This document shows positions 9,241-18,951 of a stretch of 64,000 nt of DNA, one piece after another. Position 1 is the first letter of the stretch. The number at the start of each line of letters is the position of its first letter. The stretch is from Aquimarina acroporae. GTDB taxonomy: Bacteria; Bacteroidota; Bacteroidia; Flavobacteriales; Flavobacteriaceae. The DNA lies in the NCBI RefSeq assembly GCF_023195925.1, contig NZ_JALPRE010000007.1, positions 372,001-436,000 of the forward strand, read 5' to 3'. The notes below the pieces were generated by a model that was not told the origin of the DNA, searched no databases, and saw nothing but the letters and a program-made list of their open reading frames with translations. A program made the translations under genes and the position numbers.

Positions 9241-12200
9241 ATGAAAAAACTATTATTCCTTGTAATAGTATGGCCTGCTATTGCATTTTCTCAAAATTTT
9301 ATTGAAAACGGTAGTCTCGAGTTCTGGGACGATATGCTTCTCACACCACTAGACTGGTCTATAGAAGGCAACGTTTCAGAAGACAACACAGAATTCACAA
9401 ATGGTGGTTCTAGCGCTCTTTTAATTAACGGCACAACTGGCCCTAAATTAACAGCAACTAATTACAACCTAGAAGTAGGAAAAACCTATCAATTAAGTTT
9501 CGATTACAAAGTAAAAACAGCAAATCCTTCTTTTGGGCAACAAGTCATTGGGTATGCTTATGGAGGTGCAGATTTCACCCCAAACAGCAATCGAAGTAGA
9601 ATCCCACAAAACTTTAATTGGAACACAGTTACTACAGAACTTATACCCACTAATACTGAAAGCTGGTATCTCGAGATAAGCCTCTTTTCATTTATTGCTG
9701 ATGCATTTGAGGTATATATCGACAACGTTCAGGTAATTGAGACCGGTACCACTGCGCAAAAAGATGCATTAATAGCACTTTATAATGCTACCGATGGACC
9801 TAATTGGACAAATACCTGGGATTTGAATGCCGATATGAGTACATGGTATGGTGTAACTCTTGATGTTTCTGGAAATGTCGAATCTCTTTATTTATTTGAT
9901 AATGGATTAAATGGTAGTATTCCTACAAACATTGAAGATTTAACGGCATTAAAAAGCTTAAATCTAAATAACAATGCGCTATCTGGAGTTGTACCTATTG
10001 AATTATATGGCTTGACAGAATTAGAATATGTTGGTTTAGACAATAGTCAATTAGAAGGTGAAATCCCTGCAGACATCGGAAACCTTACAAAACTTAATGG
10101 TTTAGCCCTGTCCAATAATAAATTTACCGGTTTAATTCCTATAGAACTATATAGCTTAACTAACCTCCAAACATTATCGCTTAAAGGAAACCAGTTTGAT
10201 GGGGAAATTAGTTCAGATATAGGAAATCTTACAAAGCTTACAAGTCTGGATCTAGATGACAATGAGTTTACAGGAAACATCCCTTCAGAAATCGGAAATT
10301 TAACCTCTTTGACCTATTTAACATTTGCATCTAATCAATTATCTGGATCAATCCCTTTGGAACTATACAGTTTATCAGCCTTGGAAGTCCTTTGGTTAAA
10401 TGACAATCAACTATTTGGTGAAATTCCAGCAGAAATTGGAAATCTTAACAATGTATACTCCTTAAACCTAAGCGAAAATCGATTATTTGGTACATTACCA
10501 GTAGAAATAGGAAATCTGATTGACTTACAATTTCTTCTACTATCTAACAATCAAATAACTGGTGAAATCCCAACTAGTATAGGCAACTTAACTAATTTAC
10601 TTTATCTAAATCTCCGTAATAATGAATTCACAGGAGAGATCCCAGCAGAAATTGGGAATTTATCCAACCTCCTCAGTTTAACTCTTAGCTTTAATACTTT
10701 TACGGGAAGCATTCCTACCGAAATTGGAAATCTTACACAACTTTCCTATTTAGACATGTTACGTACGGGTGTTTCAGGAAATATCCCTTCGAGTATAGGG
10801 AATTTGATAAATTTAAATCAATTAAGGTTAGATGGAAATAAGCTAGAAGGACCAATACCTGATGAAATTACAAATCTTTCGAACCTTCAAAATCTATTGT
10901 TAGGGGACAATAAACTTTCAGGAACTATTCCTAACAATATAGGTGATATGGCAGCTCTTGTAGATATTTACTTAGATGGCAATGAACTTACTGGAAGTAT
11001 ACCTCTTAGTATTACAAACCTAACCAACCTAAATAGGCTTTCTGTAAGTAGCAATAATCTTGAAGGGCAAATTCCAGACTTAACTGGTCTTCCTTTGGAA
11101 GTACTTTATATAAGCTACAATTCATTTGTGTTTGAAGATCTTGAAGCGAACTTTAGTTATTACACTAGCAATCTTGAAACTTATAGTTATGATTACCAAA
11201 ATCCTTTTGATAATGAAATAACTCTTACACCCACAGAAAGATCAAGCGTCGAACTTTCGGTAGAAGGCACTCAAAGTGTTAACAACATCTATCAATGGAA
11301 AAAAGATGGTAACAATATCCCGAATGCTAATAGCCGCATTTTAACCATTTCAAATGTTTCTGCAGATGACATAGGAGAATACACCTGTTCGGTTACCAAT
11401 AGCATTGTTACCGATATGACTATATTCAGAAAGACAATAACTGTAAACGTTCAGTTTCTTGATGATGACAATGATGGAATAACCAATGACAAAGACCAAT
11501 GCCCTAATACTCCTGTAGGAGAAATCGCAGATCAAAATGGGTGTGCAACTTCAGAATTATCAGATATAGAATCTGGTGATATCACACTAGTAGCAATCAG
11601 CACCTCTTGTCCCGATGTAGATAATGGAGAAGTAAGTTTAGCGTTTAAGAAAAATCATTTGTATGAAATTCGTATATCGAGTGATACAGAAAACAGAACC
11701 TATAACAACTTCAATTTTAATGATGGTTTTATAATTCCAAATCTGGCTCCCGGAACCTATGAAGTATGTGTAACCGCTTCTGATATTCCTCGTTTTTCTC
11801 AATGCTATACTGCTATCATTGAAAGAACAGAAAGCTTAAAGGTATCTGAAATTAACACAGACAGCAAAGTAGCTACTTATAAACTATCTGGAAGTAAACA
11901 CTACACTGTTACTGTTAACTCAAAAAACTATGAGTTTAACTTTGAAGATACCTTGGAAAAAGAAGTGACTCTTGAGCTTGAAAAAGGAAGCAACCTTATC
12001 GAAATCAAAACTGATAAAGAGTGTCAGGGAACATTCAAAAAGAATGTGATAGGAAATGGAATAATCGTCTACCCATTACCAGCAGGTGATTACATTAATA
12101 TAGCTGGAGTTACCGAAGGTAAAATATCTGTCAACGTACGTAACATTAACGGAAGAACAGTATTTATGTCTTCTGTAAACAATATAAATAATGAGTATCA

Positions 12201-12291
12201 GATCCCTTTACACAATCTATCAACTGGGATGTATTTACTCTCCATAACTACACCATCACAAACTATAAATACTAAAATATTCAAGAAATGA
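9241..12291 (+). CDS. Secreted leucine-rich-repeat protein with T9SS type A sorting domain
   Basis: 1016 residues. Order of parts: signal peptide (KKLLFLVIVWPAIAFSQ); a carbohydrate-binding-like beta domain at about 20-165 (NGSLEFWDD, LSFDYKVKT, EVYIDNVQVIE); a plant-type leucine-rich-repeat array at about 175-630, with some 17-19 units of about 24 residues of the form IPxxIGNLTxLxxLxLxxNxLxG; an Ig-like domain at about 665-745 (YQWKKDGNNIP, DDIGEYTCSV); a calcium-binding thrombospondin-3-like segment (DDDNDGITNDKDQCP); a beta-rich linker; and from about 940 a T9SS sorting domain (VYPLPAGDYINI, STGMYLLSI, KIFKK). The product should be exported by the type IX system and act in adhesion or ligand binding. 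Its stop overlaps the start of the next lipoprotein gene. Confidence 0.93.
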   Translation: MKKLLFLVIVWPAIAFSQNFIENGSLEFWDDMLLTPLDWSIEGNVSEDNTEFTNGGSSALLINGTTGPKLTATNYNLEVGKTYQLSFDYKVKTANPSFGQQVIGYAYGGADFTPNSNRSRIPQNFNWNTVTTELIPTNTESWYLEISLFSFIADAFEVYIDNVQVIETGTTAQKDALIALYNATDGPNWTNTWDLNADMSTWYGVTLDVSGNVESLYLFDNGLNGSIPTNIEDLTALKSLNLNNNALSGVVPIELYGLTELEYVGLDNSQLEGEIPADIGNLTKLNGLALSNNKFTGLIPIELYSLTNLQTLSLKGNQFDGEISSDIGNLTKLTSLDLDDNEFTGNIPSEIGNLTSLTYLTFASNQLSGSIPLELYSLSALEVLWLNDNQLFGEIPAEIGNLNNVYSLNLSENRLFGTLPVEIGNLIDLQFLLLSNNQITGEIPTSIGNLTNLLYLNLRNNEFTGEIPAEIGNLSNLLSLTLSFNTFTGSIPTEIGNLTQLSYLDMLRTGVSGNIPSSIGNLINLNQLRLDGNKLEGPIPDEITNLSNLQNLLLGDNKLSGTIPNNIGDMAALVDIYLDGNELTGSIPLSITNLTNLNRLSVSSNNLEGQIPDLTGLPLEVLYISYNSFVFEDLEANFSYYTSNLETYSYDYQNPFDNEITLTPTERSSVELSVEGTQSVNNIYQWKKDGNNIPNANSRILTISNVSADDIGEYTCSVTNSIVTDMTIFRKTITVNVQFLDDDNDGITNDKDQCPNTPVGEIADQNGCATSELSDIESGDITLVAISTSCPDVDNGEVSLAFKKNHLYEIRISSDTENRTYNNFNFNDGFIIPNLAPGTYEVCVTASDIPRFSQCYTAIIERTESLKVSEINTDSKVATYKLSGSKHYTVTVNSKNYEFNFEDTLEKEVTLELEKGSNLIEIKTDKECQGTFKKNVIGNGIIVYPLPAGDYINIAGVTEGKISVNVRNINGRTVFMSSVNNINNEYQIPLHNLSTGMYLLSITTPSQTINTKIFKK

Positions 12292-12965
12292 AAATCTTAA
12301 AATATATATTTTTCATAGTCGTAATTACCCTTCAATCTTGTGGAGGGAGCGATGACAGCCCGGCTCCTCTTGAACTAGGTTCTTTTAGCCTTCTTTTCCC
12401 AATTAATAATGAAATATGTACAGAGGGAGCAGAAATTACTAATGACATGGTCTCCATCCCTTTCAATTGGGGGATAGCAGATAATGCAACTTCTTACGTG
12501 ATTGAAGTTACAAATACCAAAACTGGGGAGAAATATGAAGAAAATACGAGCACTAACTCGGGAGATGTCATAGTACCAAAAGGAATACAGTTCACCTGGA
12601 AAGTAACGGCTTATCTTAATGGTGAGAGCAAAGACAGTAATGATATCTGGAATTTTTATTCCGAAGGTATTACAACATCTAATCATATTCCTTTTCCAGC
12701 CAAAATCACCTTGCAAGACAATAAAAACAGTACTATAAACATCTTATGGGAAGGATTAGATCTCGACAATGATATTGATGGTTATGATATCTATATGCAA
12801 AATAGTTTGAATAGTGGAAATCCAGAACTAATACAAAGCACTAGCGAAACTAGTATTCTCAATTTTACCATCACTTATGATGTCGTATATGACCTGGAAA
12901 TCATTACAAAAGATAAAAATGGAAATACCTCTTCAAGCAAAAGAACTTTCAAGTTTACAAACTAA
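12288..12965 (+). CDS. Lipoprotein with fibronectin-like domains, partner of the LRR protein
   Basis: 225 residues with a lipoprotein signal (IFFIVVITLQSCGG, cysteine at about residue 18) and a short acidic SDDSPAP tether. Two strand-rich segments follow that resemble fibronectin type III or Ig-like folds: INNEICTEGA...FNWGIADNATSYVIEV, typical of a domain for reading out differences between terms, and ILWEGLDLDNDIDGYDIYM. The ATG overlaps the stop of the leucine-rich-repeat gene by four bases (ATGA), so the two are translated together. A surface complex of the T9SS protein with this lipoprotein is a reasonable inference. No enzymatic motif is visible. A 46-bp palindrome closes the operon. 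Confidence 0.8.
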   Translation: MKILKYIFFIVVITLQSCGGSDDSPAPLELGSFSLLFPINNEICTEGAEITNDMVSIPFNWGIADNATSYVIEVTNTKTGEKYEENTSTNSGDVIVPKGIQFTWKVTAYLNGESKDSNDIWNFYSEGITTSNHIPFPAKITLQDNKNSTINILWEGLDLDNDIDGYDIYMQNSLNSGNPELIQSTSETSILNFTITYDVVYDLEIITKDKNGNTSSSKRTFKFTN

Positions 12966-12977
12966 CAGTTTCTAAAG

Positions 12978-13023
12978 TAAAATAAAAGACCTTCTATGAT
13001 ATCATAGAAGGTCTTTTATTTTA
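12978..13023. terminator. Perfect 46-bp palindrome, bidirectional terminator
   Basis: Bases 12978-13000 are the exact reverse complement of 13001-13023, with no interruption. The core AGACCTTCTATGAT and its complement give a long stem, with runs of A before it and T after it on either strand. It lies between two convergent genes and can end transcripts from both. Confidence 0.9.
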
Positions 13024-13047
13024 TATCATTTTTAATAATATCTAAGC

Positions 13048-13512
13048 TTATTGTTTTTGATATACGAGCTCTACTTTTTTAGTTAACTCGCCTTCAAAAA
13101 AAGTCCACTCATCAGAGACTTTTAGTTGATCCCCATCGACTTCAAAAGTTTGCGTACTTCCATCCTCATATGTGAACACCAATGATGAGTCAGAAAGTTG
13201 GTACGATGCATTTTTGGTCTCACCTCCGCAGGTACTCTGCACCTCCGAACCAGTATCTAAATACCCAAATTCGCTGGTGAAATTATAGCCTCCAGTAATA
13301 CTTTCTAATACGATTCTAGAACTCCCATAACAATCGGTTTCTAATGTTTCGTTTCTATTAGCAATATTATCACCATTAAGATCCATAGGATTATCGGTAT
13401 TCACCTCGATAAGCTTGTAGGTAACCTCAGCAAAACCGCTAGAATCATCGTCACTTGAACATGATGTTAATACCACCCCTAAACACAATACGTAAAAAAA
13501 TAAGTTTTTCAT
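13048..13512 (-). CDS. Small lipocalin-like lipoprotein
   Basis: 154 residues. The signal FFYVLCLGVVLTSCSSDDDSSG is a typical Bacteroidota lipoprotein signal with a Ser/Asp-rich tether. The mature part is strand-rich and ends with SLVFTYEDGSTQTFEVDGD, LKVSDEWTFFEGELTKKVELVYQK, a pattern found in lipocalin-like lipoproteins. It holds one cysteine pair (ETDCYGSSR and STCGGE) that could form a disulfide. No function can be assigned. It stands alone between a palindromic terminator and an AT-rich 250-base gap in which nothing else is seen. Confidence 0.75.
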   Translation of the reverse strand: MKNLFFYVLCLGVVLTSCSSDDDSSGFAEVTYKLIEVNTDNPMDLNGDNIANRNETLETDCYGSSRIVLESITGGYNFTSEFGYLDTGSEVQSTCGGETKNASYQLSDSSLVFTYEDGSTQTFEVDGDQLKVSDEWTFFEGELTKKVELVYQKQ

Positions 13513-13765
13513 AGTTTATTGAATTGATTTGTTTGTTTACCCTCCAACAATACCAATTACCATACCAATACTTTCAAACAGATACAACTCAATTACTTAT
13601 TAATCAATTAATACCTGACTCACAGTTTTTTAGAATATTTATATTTCAAAACTTTAACTAAATAAGAAAAAATATCTTTTAAGAACACACTACAAAGCTT
13701 TACAAAAAAACACTCCTTATAGAACAATAACTAGTAGAGCTTTCTAAACCAATATGAAGAAAATC

Positions 13766-14962
13766 CTAAAGGTTATTTATGTCTTTATAAAAGTCATAGT
13801 AGTTAAGAAACGTAGGAATTACAGGGCCATTAAACGGATTTGGACCATTGAATAAAACACAAACTCCGATTCCGTTTTCAGGATCGAGCATGATTTGGGT
13901 TTTGTATTGATTTACGTTACCCCCATGATACACAACTCTTCTACCTCTGTAATCTAATACTCTCCAGCCCAGAGCGTAATAGGAATCTGACACTCCATCC
14001 CAGAGATTCACATAGGTGTCTTTGTCACTAGTACAAATTCGAGGATTAAAGATTTCACTAAGTCTTTCTTTAGAAATAATATCTGGGCGATGTCCTAACA
14101 GTACTTTTAGATACTCCCCCATGTCAGAAATTGAAGCATTAATACCTCCTGCTGCGGCTACATTGTAATAATTTTTATGCAAATCATCTTTTCTATATTT
14201 TTTAGAATAATGATTATACGAATGAGGCAAAGCGACGTTAGAATTACTCTTAATCTCAGTAAAAGAGCTCGACGCTGTGCTCATATTTGCTGGATAAAAT
14301 ATTCGTTCACGAAGCAAGGTCTCAAAACTTTTTTCTGTTTGATTTTCCATAACCTTTTCAATAACAGAAAACATTGCATTTTGATATTCGTATTCGACTC
14401 CTTCCTTCTTTACAACACCTTTTCTTTTGAAATTCTTGATAATTTGTTCCAAAGACATTCCACTTTGAATAAGTCTGGTATACGTATAAGGATATAAACC
14501 GGTAGTATGAGATAACACGTGACTCACTTTAAGACGATTGGCCTGTTCACGATCTCGTAAATCAAAGTCCTTAACAATTTCTTTAACCCCTAACTCCCAC
14601 TCTAGTTCATTGTGATCAACTAAATTACCTGCAAGAACTGCAGTAACTCCTTTAGACAAACTCGCAATTCTAAATACACTATTTACATCTACAGAGTCCT
14701 GGGTATGTATTTCTTTTACTCCAAATCCTTTTTTATAGATTACCGTAGAATCTTTAACAATGACCACTGCTGCTCCTGGACATTCTGATACATTAAAATT
14801 GGTAGCAAAAAACTTCTCATAATGATTCAGAAAAAATGCCAACGAATCCTTTTTTGTTTCCACAGGTTTTGAGTCTAACTTCGTCACCTTTTCTTCCGTA
14901 TTTTTCGAAGTATTACAGGATAACAAACAGGCCAACAACGCTACATAAAAATATCTAATCAT
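13766..14962 (-). CDS. Serine hydrolase, class C beta-lactamase/penicillin-binding fold
   Basis: 398 residues with a lipoprotein signal (FYVALLACLLSCNTS). The serine beta-lactamase-like motifs are intact: SxxK at residues 101-104 (ASLSKGV), the YxN-type motif in EYQNAMF, and the HxG motif in VVYHGGNVN near the C-terminus. Members act as D-alanyl carboxypeptidases, esterases or peptidases; true beta-lactamase activity is a minority property. The short YQN neighbourhood and HGG variant suggest the EstB/LACTB-like part of the family. It is probably periplasmic and membrane-tethered. Flanks are AT-rich and no partner gene is obvious. Confidence 0.87.
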   Translation of the reverse strand: MIRYFYVALLACLLSCNTSKNTEEKVTKLDSKPVETKKDSLAFFLNHYEKFFATNFNVSECPGAAVVIVKDSTVIYKKGFGVKEIHTQDSVDVNSVFRIASLSKGVTAVLAGNLVDHNELEWELGVKEIVKDFDLRDREQANRLKVSHVLSHTTGLYPYTYTRLIQSGMSLEQIIKNFKRKGVVKKEGVEYEYQNAMFSVIEKVMENQTEKSFETLLRERIFYPANMSTASSSFTEIKSNSNVALPHSYNHYSKKYRKDDLHKNYYNVAAAGGINASISDMGEYLKVLLGHRPDIISKERLSEIFNPRICTSDKDTYVNLWDGVSDSYYALGWRVLDYRGRRVVYHGGNVNQYKTQIMLDPENGIGVCVLFNGPNPFNGPVIPTFLNYYDFYKDINNL

Positions 14963-15003
14963 ATTGCAACAAATCTAGAGAGCCGCAATATATACTTAAA
15001 AAC

Positions 15004-17697
15004 TTATAGCACAAACCTGTATGTCGCTTTTATTAAAAAAGTATTATTAGGTTGTTGATCAAGAATTTGATTATTTAAACTCCTAAACAGATGATCTCCT
15101 GGATCACCAGAACCATTTACCCCTTGTGACCAAACCAAAAATATTTCTGAACCAGGAATATATTCCCATCGTAGTACCAAATTAGATCTAAACTGCACAA
15201 AAGCAAAATCTGGATTATCAAAAGTGTAATCTGTTATTCCGTCTCTATCTTCATCAACAGAGTATGCATCGTCTGCAAAAGAGATCTGGTTCTGGTCGAA
15301 CAGTGTTACTCTTTCATTTAAATCTTCTGCAACAGGATTATTAACGAAGTTAAATTCTTTATATCTACCCCTGGAGATAAAAGGCTCTCCATAATACTGT
15401 ATTGTCAGGTTAGGATTGATATTATAATTTACACGAATACTGGCGCTCAAAGTTTGCTGATCAATATTTGCAGTTATATATCTAGAGGTTCCATTAAAAT
15501 CAACATCGGTTACATACTGTGTCTTGTTAGGGTTTTGTCTGAATTGCGGATTCAAAGACACACTCAATGCATTAAAAGGTTGATAGTTCAATCGAACCAC
15601 ATATCTATTAAAGGAGAAGTTGTTTTGTTTCGCTCTAGATCCATTATACCCCAAGGTGAAACTGAATTTTTTCCTTCTATCTGATCCAAAAAACAGAAAA
15701 GCAAAATTCTCATCAGAGAAACGCCATCTTGGGCCTCCTTGCAAAATAGTATTAGAAAAAATTCTGGGTTTATGTCCAAAACCTACCTCGGTCCACCAAT
15801 TGTTGATGTAATTCATCTCTCCTCTAAGGAAATATTGAATTCGGTTATAATTTCCATCAAAATCAAAAGTTGCAAATTGTTCTGCAAAGATATTTGCTCT
15901 ACGGTATAACTTTGTAGGTTTCAGAAACAAGTAACGAACATTTGCAAATTGCCTTATTTCATCTGCTTGCCGCAAGAAACCTATATCATTAAGTTCTAGT
16001 TCTGGTGATCTCCAAAAGATTCCAGCATTATACCGCCAGCGTCCTCCTCCAGATTTTCCTCCAACAAGCTTACCTCCAGTACCCGTTAAAGATGTTCGAT
16101 TAGGATCGACCTCTACATGACCTGCGTCAGGTCTTTGAAAATTGTGCGTAAGCTCTCTTTGGGTATTTTCTATAGCTTCTTTTGACCCTTCTACATGACT
16201 TAGAACCATGTTCCCTTCGAGATAGTATTTCCTATCCTTCCAGTTATGTCTAAAATCTAGTCCCCCTGAGTAAGCAGATTTCCTTAGGCTGTTCAAATTA
16301 TTTTCACGGGTACCTATTAACTCTGACGTTTCATCGGTGTTAGGATTATCACTATCGATTTCGAATTGATCTCCCAAATCGCGATTGGTGGCGGTAAAAA
16401 TACCTCCAATATAGGTATTACGCTCATTAAAATCCTTTTGGATTCTTCCGACAAAATAATTGGTAAATGGTTCCACTACGGCCTCACGCTCGTTGCCGTT
16501 TTCATCCTGTATAGTAGCAATTTCTCTTTCTGTTATGCTTTCCAAAACCCCAATTGACCACCCATCTTTGGTTTTTCCACTAAATTTTGCAGCACCAAGA
16601 ATAGTGGTATTTGTTGGTGTATCTACAAATTCTCCATCTAAAGTATTGATAGAACCTTGAGGGTTTCTCCCAATTCTCCGAGAATAAAATACATTATCAA
16701 ACCCGTTTGCAAATCTGTAATCGAAAATATTTTTGTTTTCTACAAAAAATGGTCTCTGCTCTCTAAAAAATATTTGAAAACCATCTAAAGCTATTGCTGC
16801 CGGGTCTGCCTCTACTTGGCCAAAATCTGGATTCACAGTTAAATCTAAGGTAAGATCATTGGTTATACCAATTTTAGCATCTAACCCTCCATTAAGTTTG
16901 AATTCATCCCCATCTCGAAAAGGATTTCCTTCTTCGGCAGGAAACGTATCATATTGTGTAACAGCAAAAGGTTGTATTTCTAATTGTTTTTGAGGTTCAA
17001 TATCTATTAAACCATGAAGCTCTCCAAACTCACTTACCCATCCTGGTGCATCTTGCGGAATACGCTGCCAAACCGAACGTTCTTCGTTTCTAAAAAAACG
17101 TCGATTCACCTGAAGCCCCCATATTTGCTCCTTACTTTTCCCAAATTTCACTTGGCTTAATGGAATTTTCACTTCAGCCGTCCACCCCTCGTCATCAATA
17201 TTGGTAGCGGTATACCAGATAGGATTCCAACTACCATCCCAATTATCTCCATTCCGAGAGATAAATTCATCTCCCTTAACTCCTGCAGCAGTTATTGTAA
17301 ATGAAAACCCTGTTCTTTTATCATGATAGGTATCTAAGTTAATCTCAACCCAGTCACCAGCAAAACCATCTCGGCGAGACAATCTTTTTTCAATCTTTTC
17401 AGGTTCGGTATCATAACATCGGTAAGCTACATAGAGATATTTTTGATCATATACTATTTTAAATTTGGTTTGTTGTGAAGGTGGGGTATTCTCATCAGGT
17501 TCATTCTCGGTAAAATCACCGGTCCATTCAACGATATCCCAACTAGCTTCATCTATAATCCCATCAATCTTTGGGGGTTCCGCATTTTTAAGAGGTTTGG
17601 TCGTATAAATTCTCTTTTTCACTGTACTTGTAGAGTCTTGAGCCAAGAGAATTGTAGGAAACAAAAAAAACACCCAGAGATGGCATAAATACTTCAT
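15004..17697 (-). CDS. DUF5916 outer membrane protein with N-terminal CBM9-like domain
   Basis: 897 residues. A signal peptide (LCHLWVFFLFPTILLAQ) is followed by a family-9 carbohydrate-binding-like domain (about residues 35-240: PPKIDGIIDEASWD, FKIVYDQKYLYVAYRCYD, WTAEVKIPLSQ). The rest is DUF5916, with EADPAAIALDGFQIFFREQRPFFVEN and then many amphipathic strands ending in FLIKATYRFVL, whose final aromatic-hydrophobic residues fit insertion as an outer membrane beta-barrel. Family members are common in Bacteroidota next to carbohydrate or peptide utilisation genes, but the role is not established. Here it stands alone, divergent from the rplM operon. Confidence 0.85.
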   Translation of the reverse strand: MKYLCHLWVFFLFPTILLAQDSTSTVKKRIYTTKPLKNAEPPKIDGIIDEASWDIVEWTGDFTENEPDENTPPSQQTKFKIVYDQKYLYVAYRCYDTEPEKIEKRLSRRDGFAGDWVEINLDTYHDKRTGFSFTITAAGVKGDEFISRNGDNWDGSWNPIWYTATNIDDEGWTAEVKIPLSQVKFGKSKEQIWGLQVNRRFFRNEERSVWQRIPQDAPGWVSEFGELHGLIDIEPQKQLEIQPFAVTQYDTFPAEEGNPFRDGDEFKLNGGLDAKIGITNDLTLDLTVNPDFGQVEADPAAIALDGFQIFFREQRPFFVENKNIFDYRFANGFDNVFYSRRIGRNPQGSINTLDGEFVDTPTNTTILGAAKFSGKTKDGWSIGVLESITEREIATIQDENGNEREAVVEPFTNYFVGRIQKDFNERNTYIGGIFTATNRDLGDQFEIDSDNPNTDETSELIGTRENNLNSLRKSAYSGGLDFRHNWKDRKYYLEGNMVLSHVEGSKEAIENTQRELTHNFQRPDAGHVEVDPNRTSLTGTGGKLVGGKSGGGRWRYNAGIFWRSPELELNDIGFLRQADEIRQFANVRYLFLKPTKLYRRANIFAEQFATFDFDGNYNRIQYFLRGEMNYINNWWTEVGFGHKPRIFSNTILQGGPRWRFSDENFAFLFFGSDRRKKFSFTLGYNGSRAKQNNFSFNRYVVRLNYQPFNALSVSLNPQFRQNPNKTQYVTDVDFNGTSRYITANIDQQTLSASIRVNYNINPNLTIQYYGEPFISRGRYKEFNFVNNPVAEDLNERVTLFDQNQISFADDAYSVDEDRDGITDYTFDNPDFAFVQFRSNLVLRWEYIPGSEIFLVWSQGVNGSGDPGDHLFRSLNNQILDQQPNNTFLIKATYRFVL

Positions 17698-17893
17698 GAT
17701 GATTAGTCGTTTAATGATTGATTTCTCTAAGATGACAGAAATAATCCTACATTGTCACACTTTATTTCTTTTTTTAGTAAAAAATTAACACGAATTATAA
17801 CTTTAACTCTGTGAAATCAACAATTTAATATCACCAATCGCAATCTATCTGATAACCAACCAGTCATCTAAAAAAAATAATATCAACTTGCTG

Positions 17894-17924
17894 TTTGCTA
17901 TATAAATATATAATTGTACATTTG
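17894..17924 (+). promoter_or_regulatory. Promoter of rplM-rpsI
   Basis: TTTG at 17894-17897, a spacer of 19 bases, then TACATTTG at 17917-17924 match the Bacteroidota -33/-7 consensus exactly. The predicted leader is about 45 bases and opens with a small hairpin (CCTAT at 17930 with ATAGG at 17940), which might take part in L13 autoregulation; that part is weak. Confidence 0.75.
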
Positions 17925-17976
17925 CACCCCTATTTTATATAGGAAAAGGAATGTTTAATTAGTAAAATTTATTAGT

Positions 17977-18432
17977 GTGGACACATTAAGTTACAAAACA
18001 GTATCTGCCAACAAAGGAACCGTTACCAAAGAATGGTTACATGTAGATGCTGAAGGACAGACTTTGGGTCGTCTATCTTCTGTAGTAGCAGTGTTACTAA
18101 GAGGAAAGCACAAACCTAGCTTTACCCCACACGTTGATTGCGGTGACAATGTAGTTATTACAAATGCTGCTAAAATCAACTTAACAGGAAAAAAGTGGAC
18201 AGATAAATCTTATATCCGTCACACTGGATACCCTGGAGGGCAAAGAAGTCTTACTGCTCAGGAATTGTATGACAAAAACCCAGAGCGTTTAATCGAAAAA
18301 GCGGTAAAAGGAATGTTACCTAAAAACAAATTAGGTGCAGCTTTATTCCGTAATTTAAAGGTATATGCTGGAGCAGAACATAATCAAGATGCTCAGCAGC
18401 CTAAAACTGTTAACTTAAACGAATTTAAGTAA
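17977..18432 (+). CDS. rplM: 50S ribosomal protein L13
   Basis: 151 residues, the usual length for L13, an early-assembling protein of the large subunit. Recognisable stretches are [49 protein letters not shown] and [19 protein letters not shown]. The start is GTG: it gives the expected N-terminus [11 protein letters not shown], and no ATG occurs in frame between it and the promoter. The stop overlaps the rpsI ATG by one base, the usual L13-S9 arrangement. Confidence 0.97.
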   Translation: MDTLSYKTVSANKGTVTKEWLHVDAEGQTLGRLSSVVAVLLRGKHKPSFTPHVDCGDNVVITNAAKINLTGKKWTDKSYIRHTGYPGGQRSLTAQELYDKNPERLIEKAVKGMLPKNKLGAALFRNLKVYAGAEHNQDAQQPKTVNLNEFK

Positions 18433-18818
18433 TGGAAGTTATTCACAAAATTGGTCGTAGAAAAACGGCTGTAGCCAGAGTATATCTTAAAGATGGTTCT
18501 GGAAAAATTACGGTTAATAAAAAAGACCTTAATGACTACTTCACTACTGCTACTTTACAATATAAAGTAAATCAACCTTTAGCTTTAACAGAAAACGAAG
18601 GTAAATACGATGTAAATGTAAATGTATACGGAGGTGGAGTTACTGGTCAGGCAGAAGCTGTACGTTTAGCTATATCAAGAGCGGTATGTGAACTAGACGA
18701 AGAAAACAGATCTATCCTTAAACCAGAAGGTTTGTTAACCAGAGATCCAAGAATGGTAGAGCGTAAGAAATTCGGTCAGAAGAAAGCTCGTAAGAAATTC
18801 CAGTTCTCTAAACGTTAA
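18432..18818 (+). CDS. rpsI: 30S ribosomal protein S9
   Basis: 128 residues. Small-subunit protein whose C-terminal tail reaches the P-site tRNA. Typical sequence throughout: [58 protein letters not shown], and the basic tail RKKFQFSKR with the terminal KR that contacts the anticodon stem. It is translationally coupled to rplM by a one-base overlap. The structured rpsB leader follows. Confidence 0.98.
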   Translation: MEVIHKIGRRKTAVARVYLKDGSGKITVNKKDLNDYFTTATLQYKVNQPLALTENEGKYDVNVNVYGGGVTGQAEAVRLAISRAVCELDEENRSILKPEGLLTRDPRMVERKKFGQKKARKKFQFSKR

Positions 18819-18843
18819 TTTATTAAACATGTATTTGTTGTTA

Positions 18844-18924
18844 CCTCGTCGATTTCGAGGGTTAGTTTAGCATCTAAATGCACAAGGCCATATCAAAAAC
18901 CGATTGCCACTTGAGCATTGCTAA
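18844..18924 (+). ncRNA. Structured leader RNA upstream of rpsB
   Basis: In the 133 bases between rpsI and rpsB, a small hairpin (CCTCG 18844-18848 with CGAGG 18856-18860) is followed by a long stem. Its pairs are TTAGC 18867-18871 with GCTAA 18920-18924, AATGC 18877-18881 with GCATT 18915-18919, CAAG 18883-18886 with CTTG 18910-18913, and GC 18887-18888 with GC 18906-18907. Nested pairing of this extent in front of a ribosomal protein gene suggests a leader by which S2 limits its own synthesis. The structure is read from the sequence; the function is inference. Confidence 0.55.
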
Positions 18925-18951
18925 TTCAACAGAACGTAAACTATTACAAAA

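Noticed and set aside
9763-11130. DNA repeats in the LRR gene as a mobile or tandem-repeat element
   Set aside because: The periodicity of about 72 bases follows the 24-residue protein repeat and has diverged at the DNA level.
18819-18951. tRNA gene in the rpsI-rpsB gap
   Set aside because: The stem layout does not give a cloverleaf or the TTCRA loop; a protein leader is a better reading.
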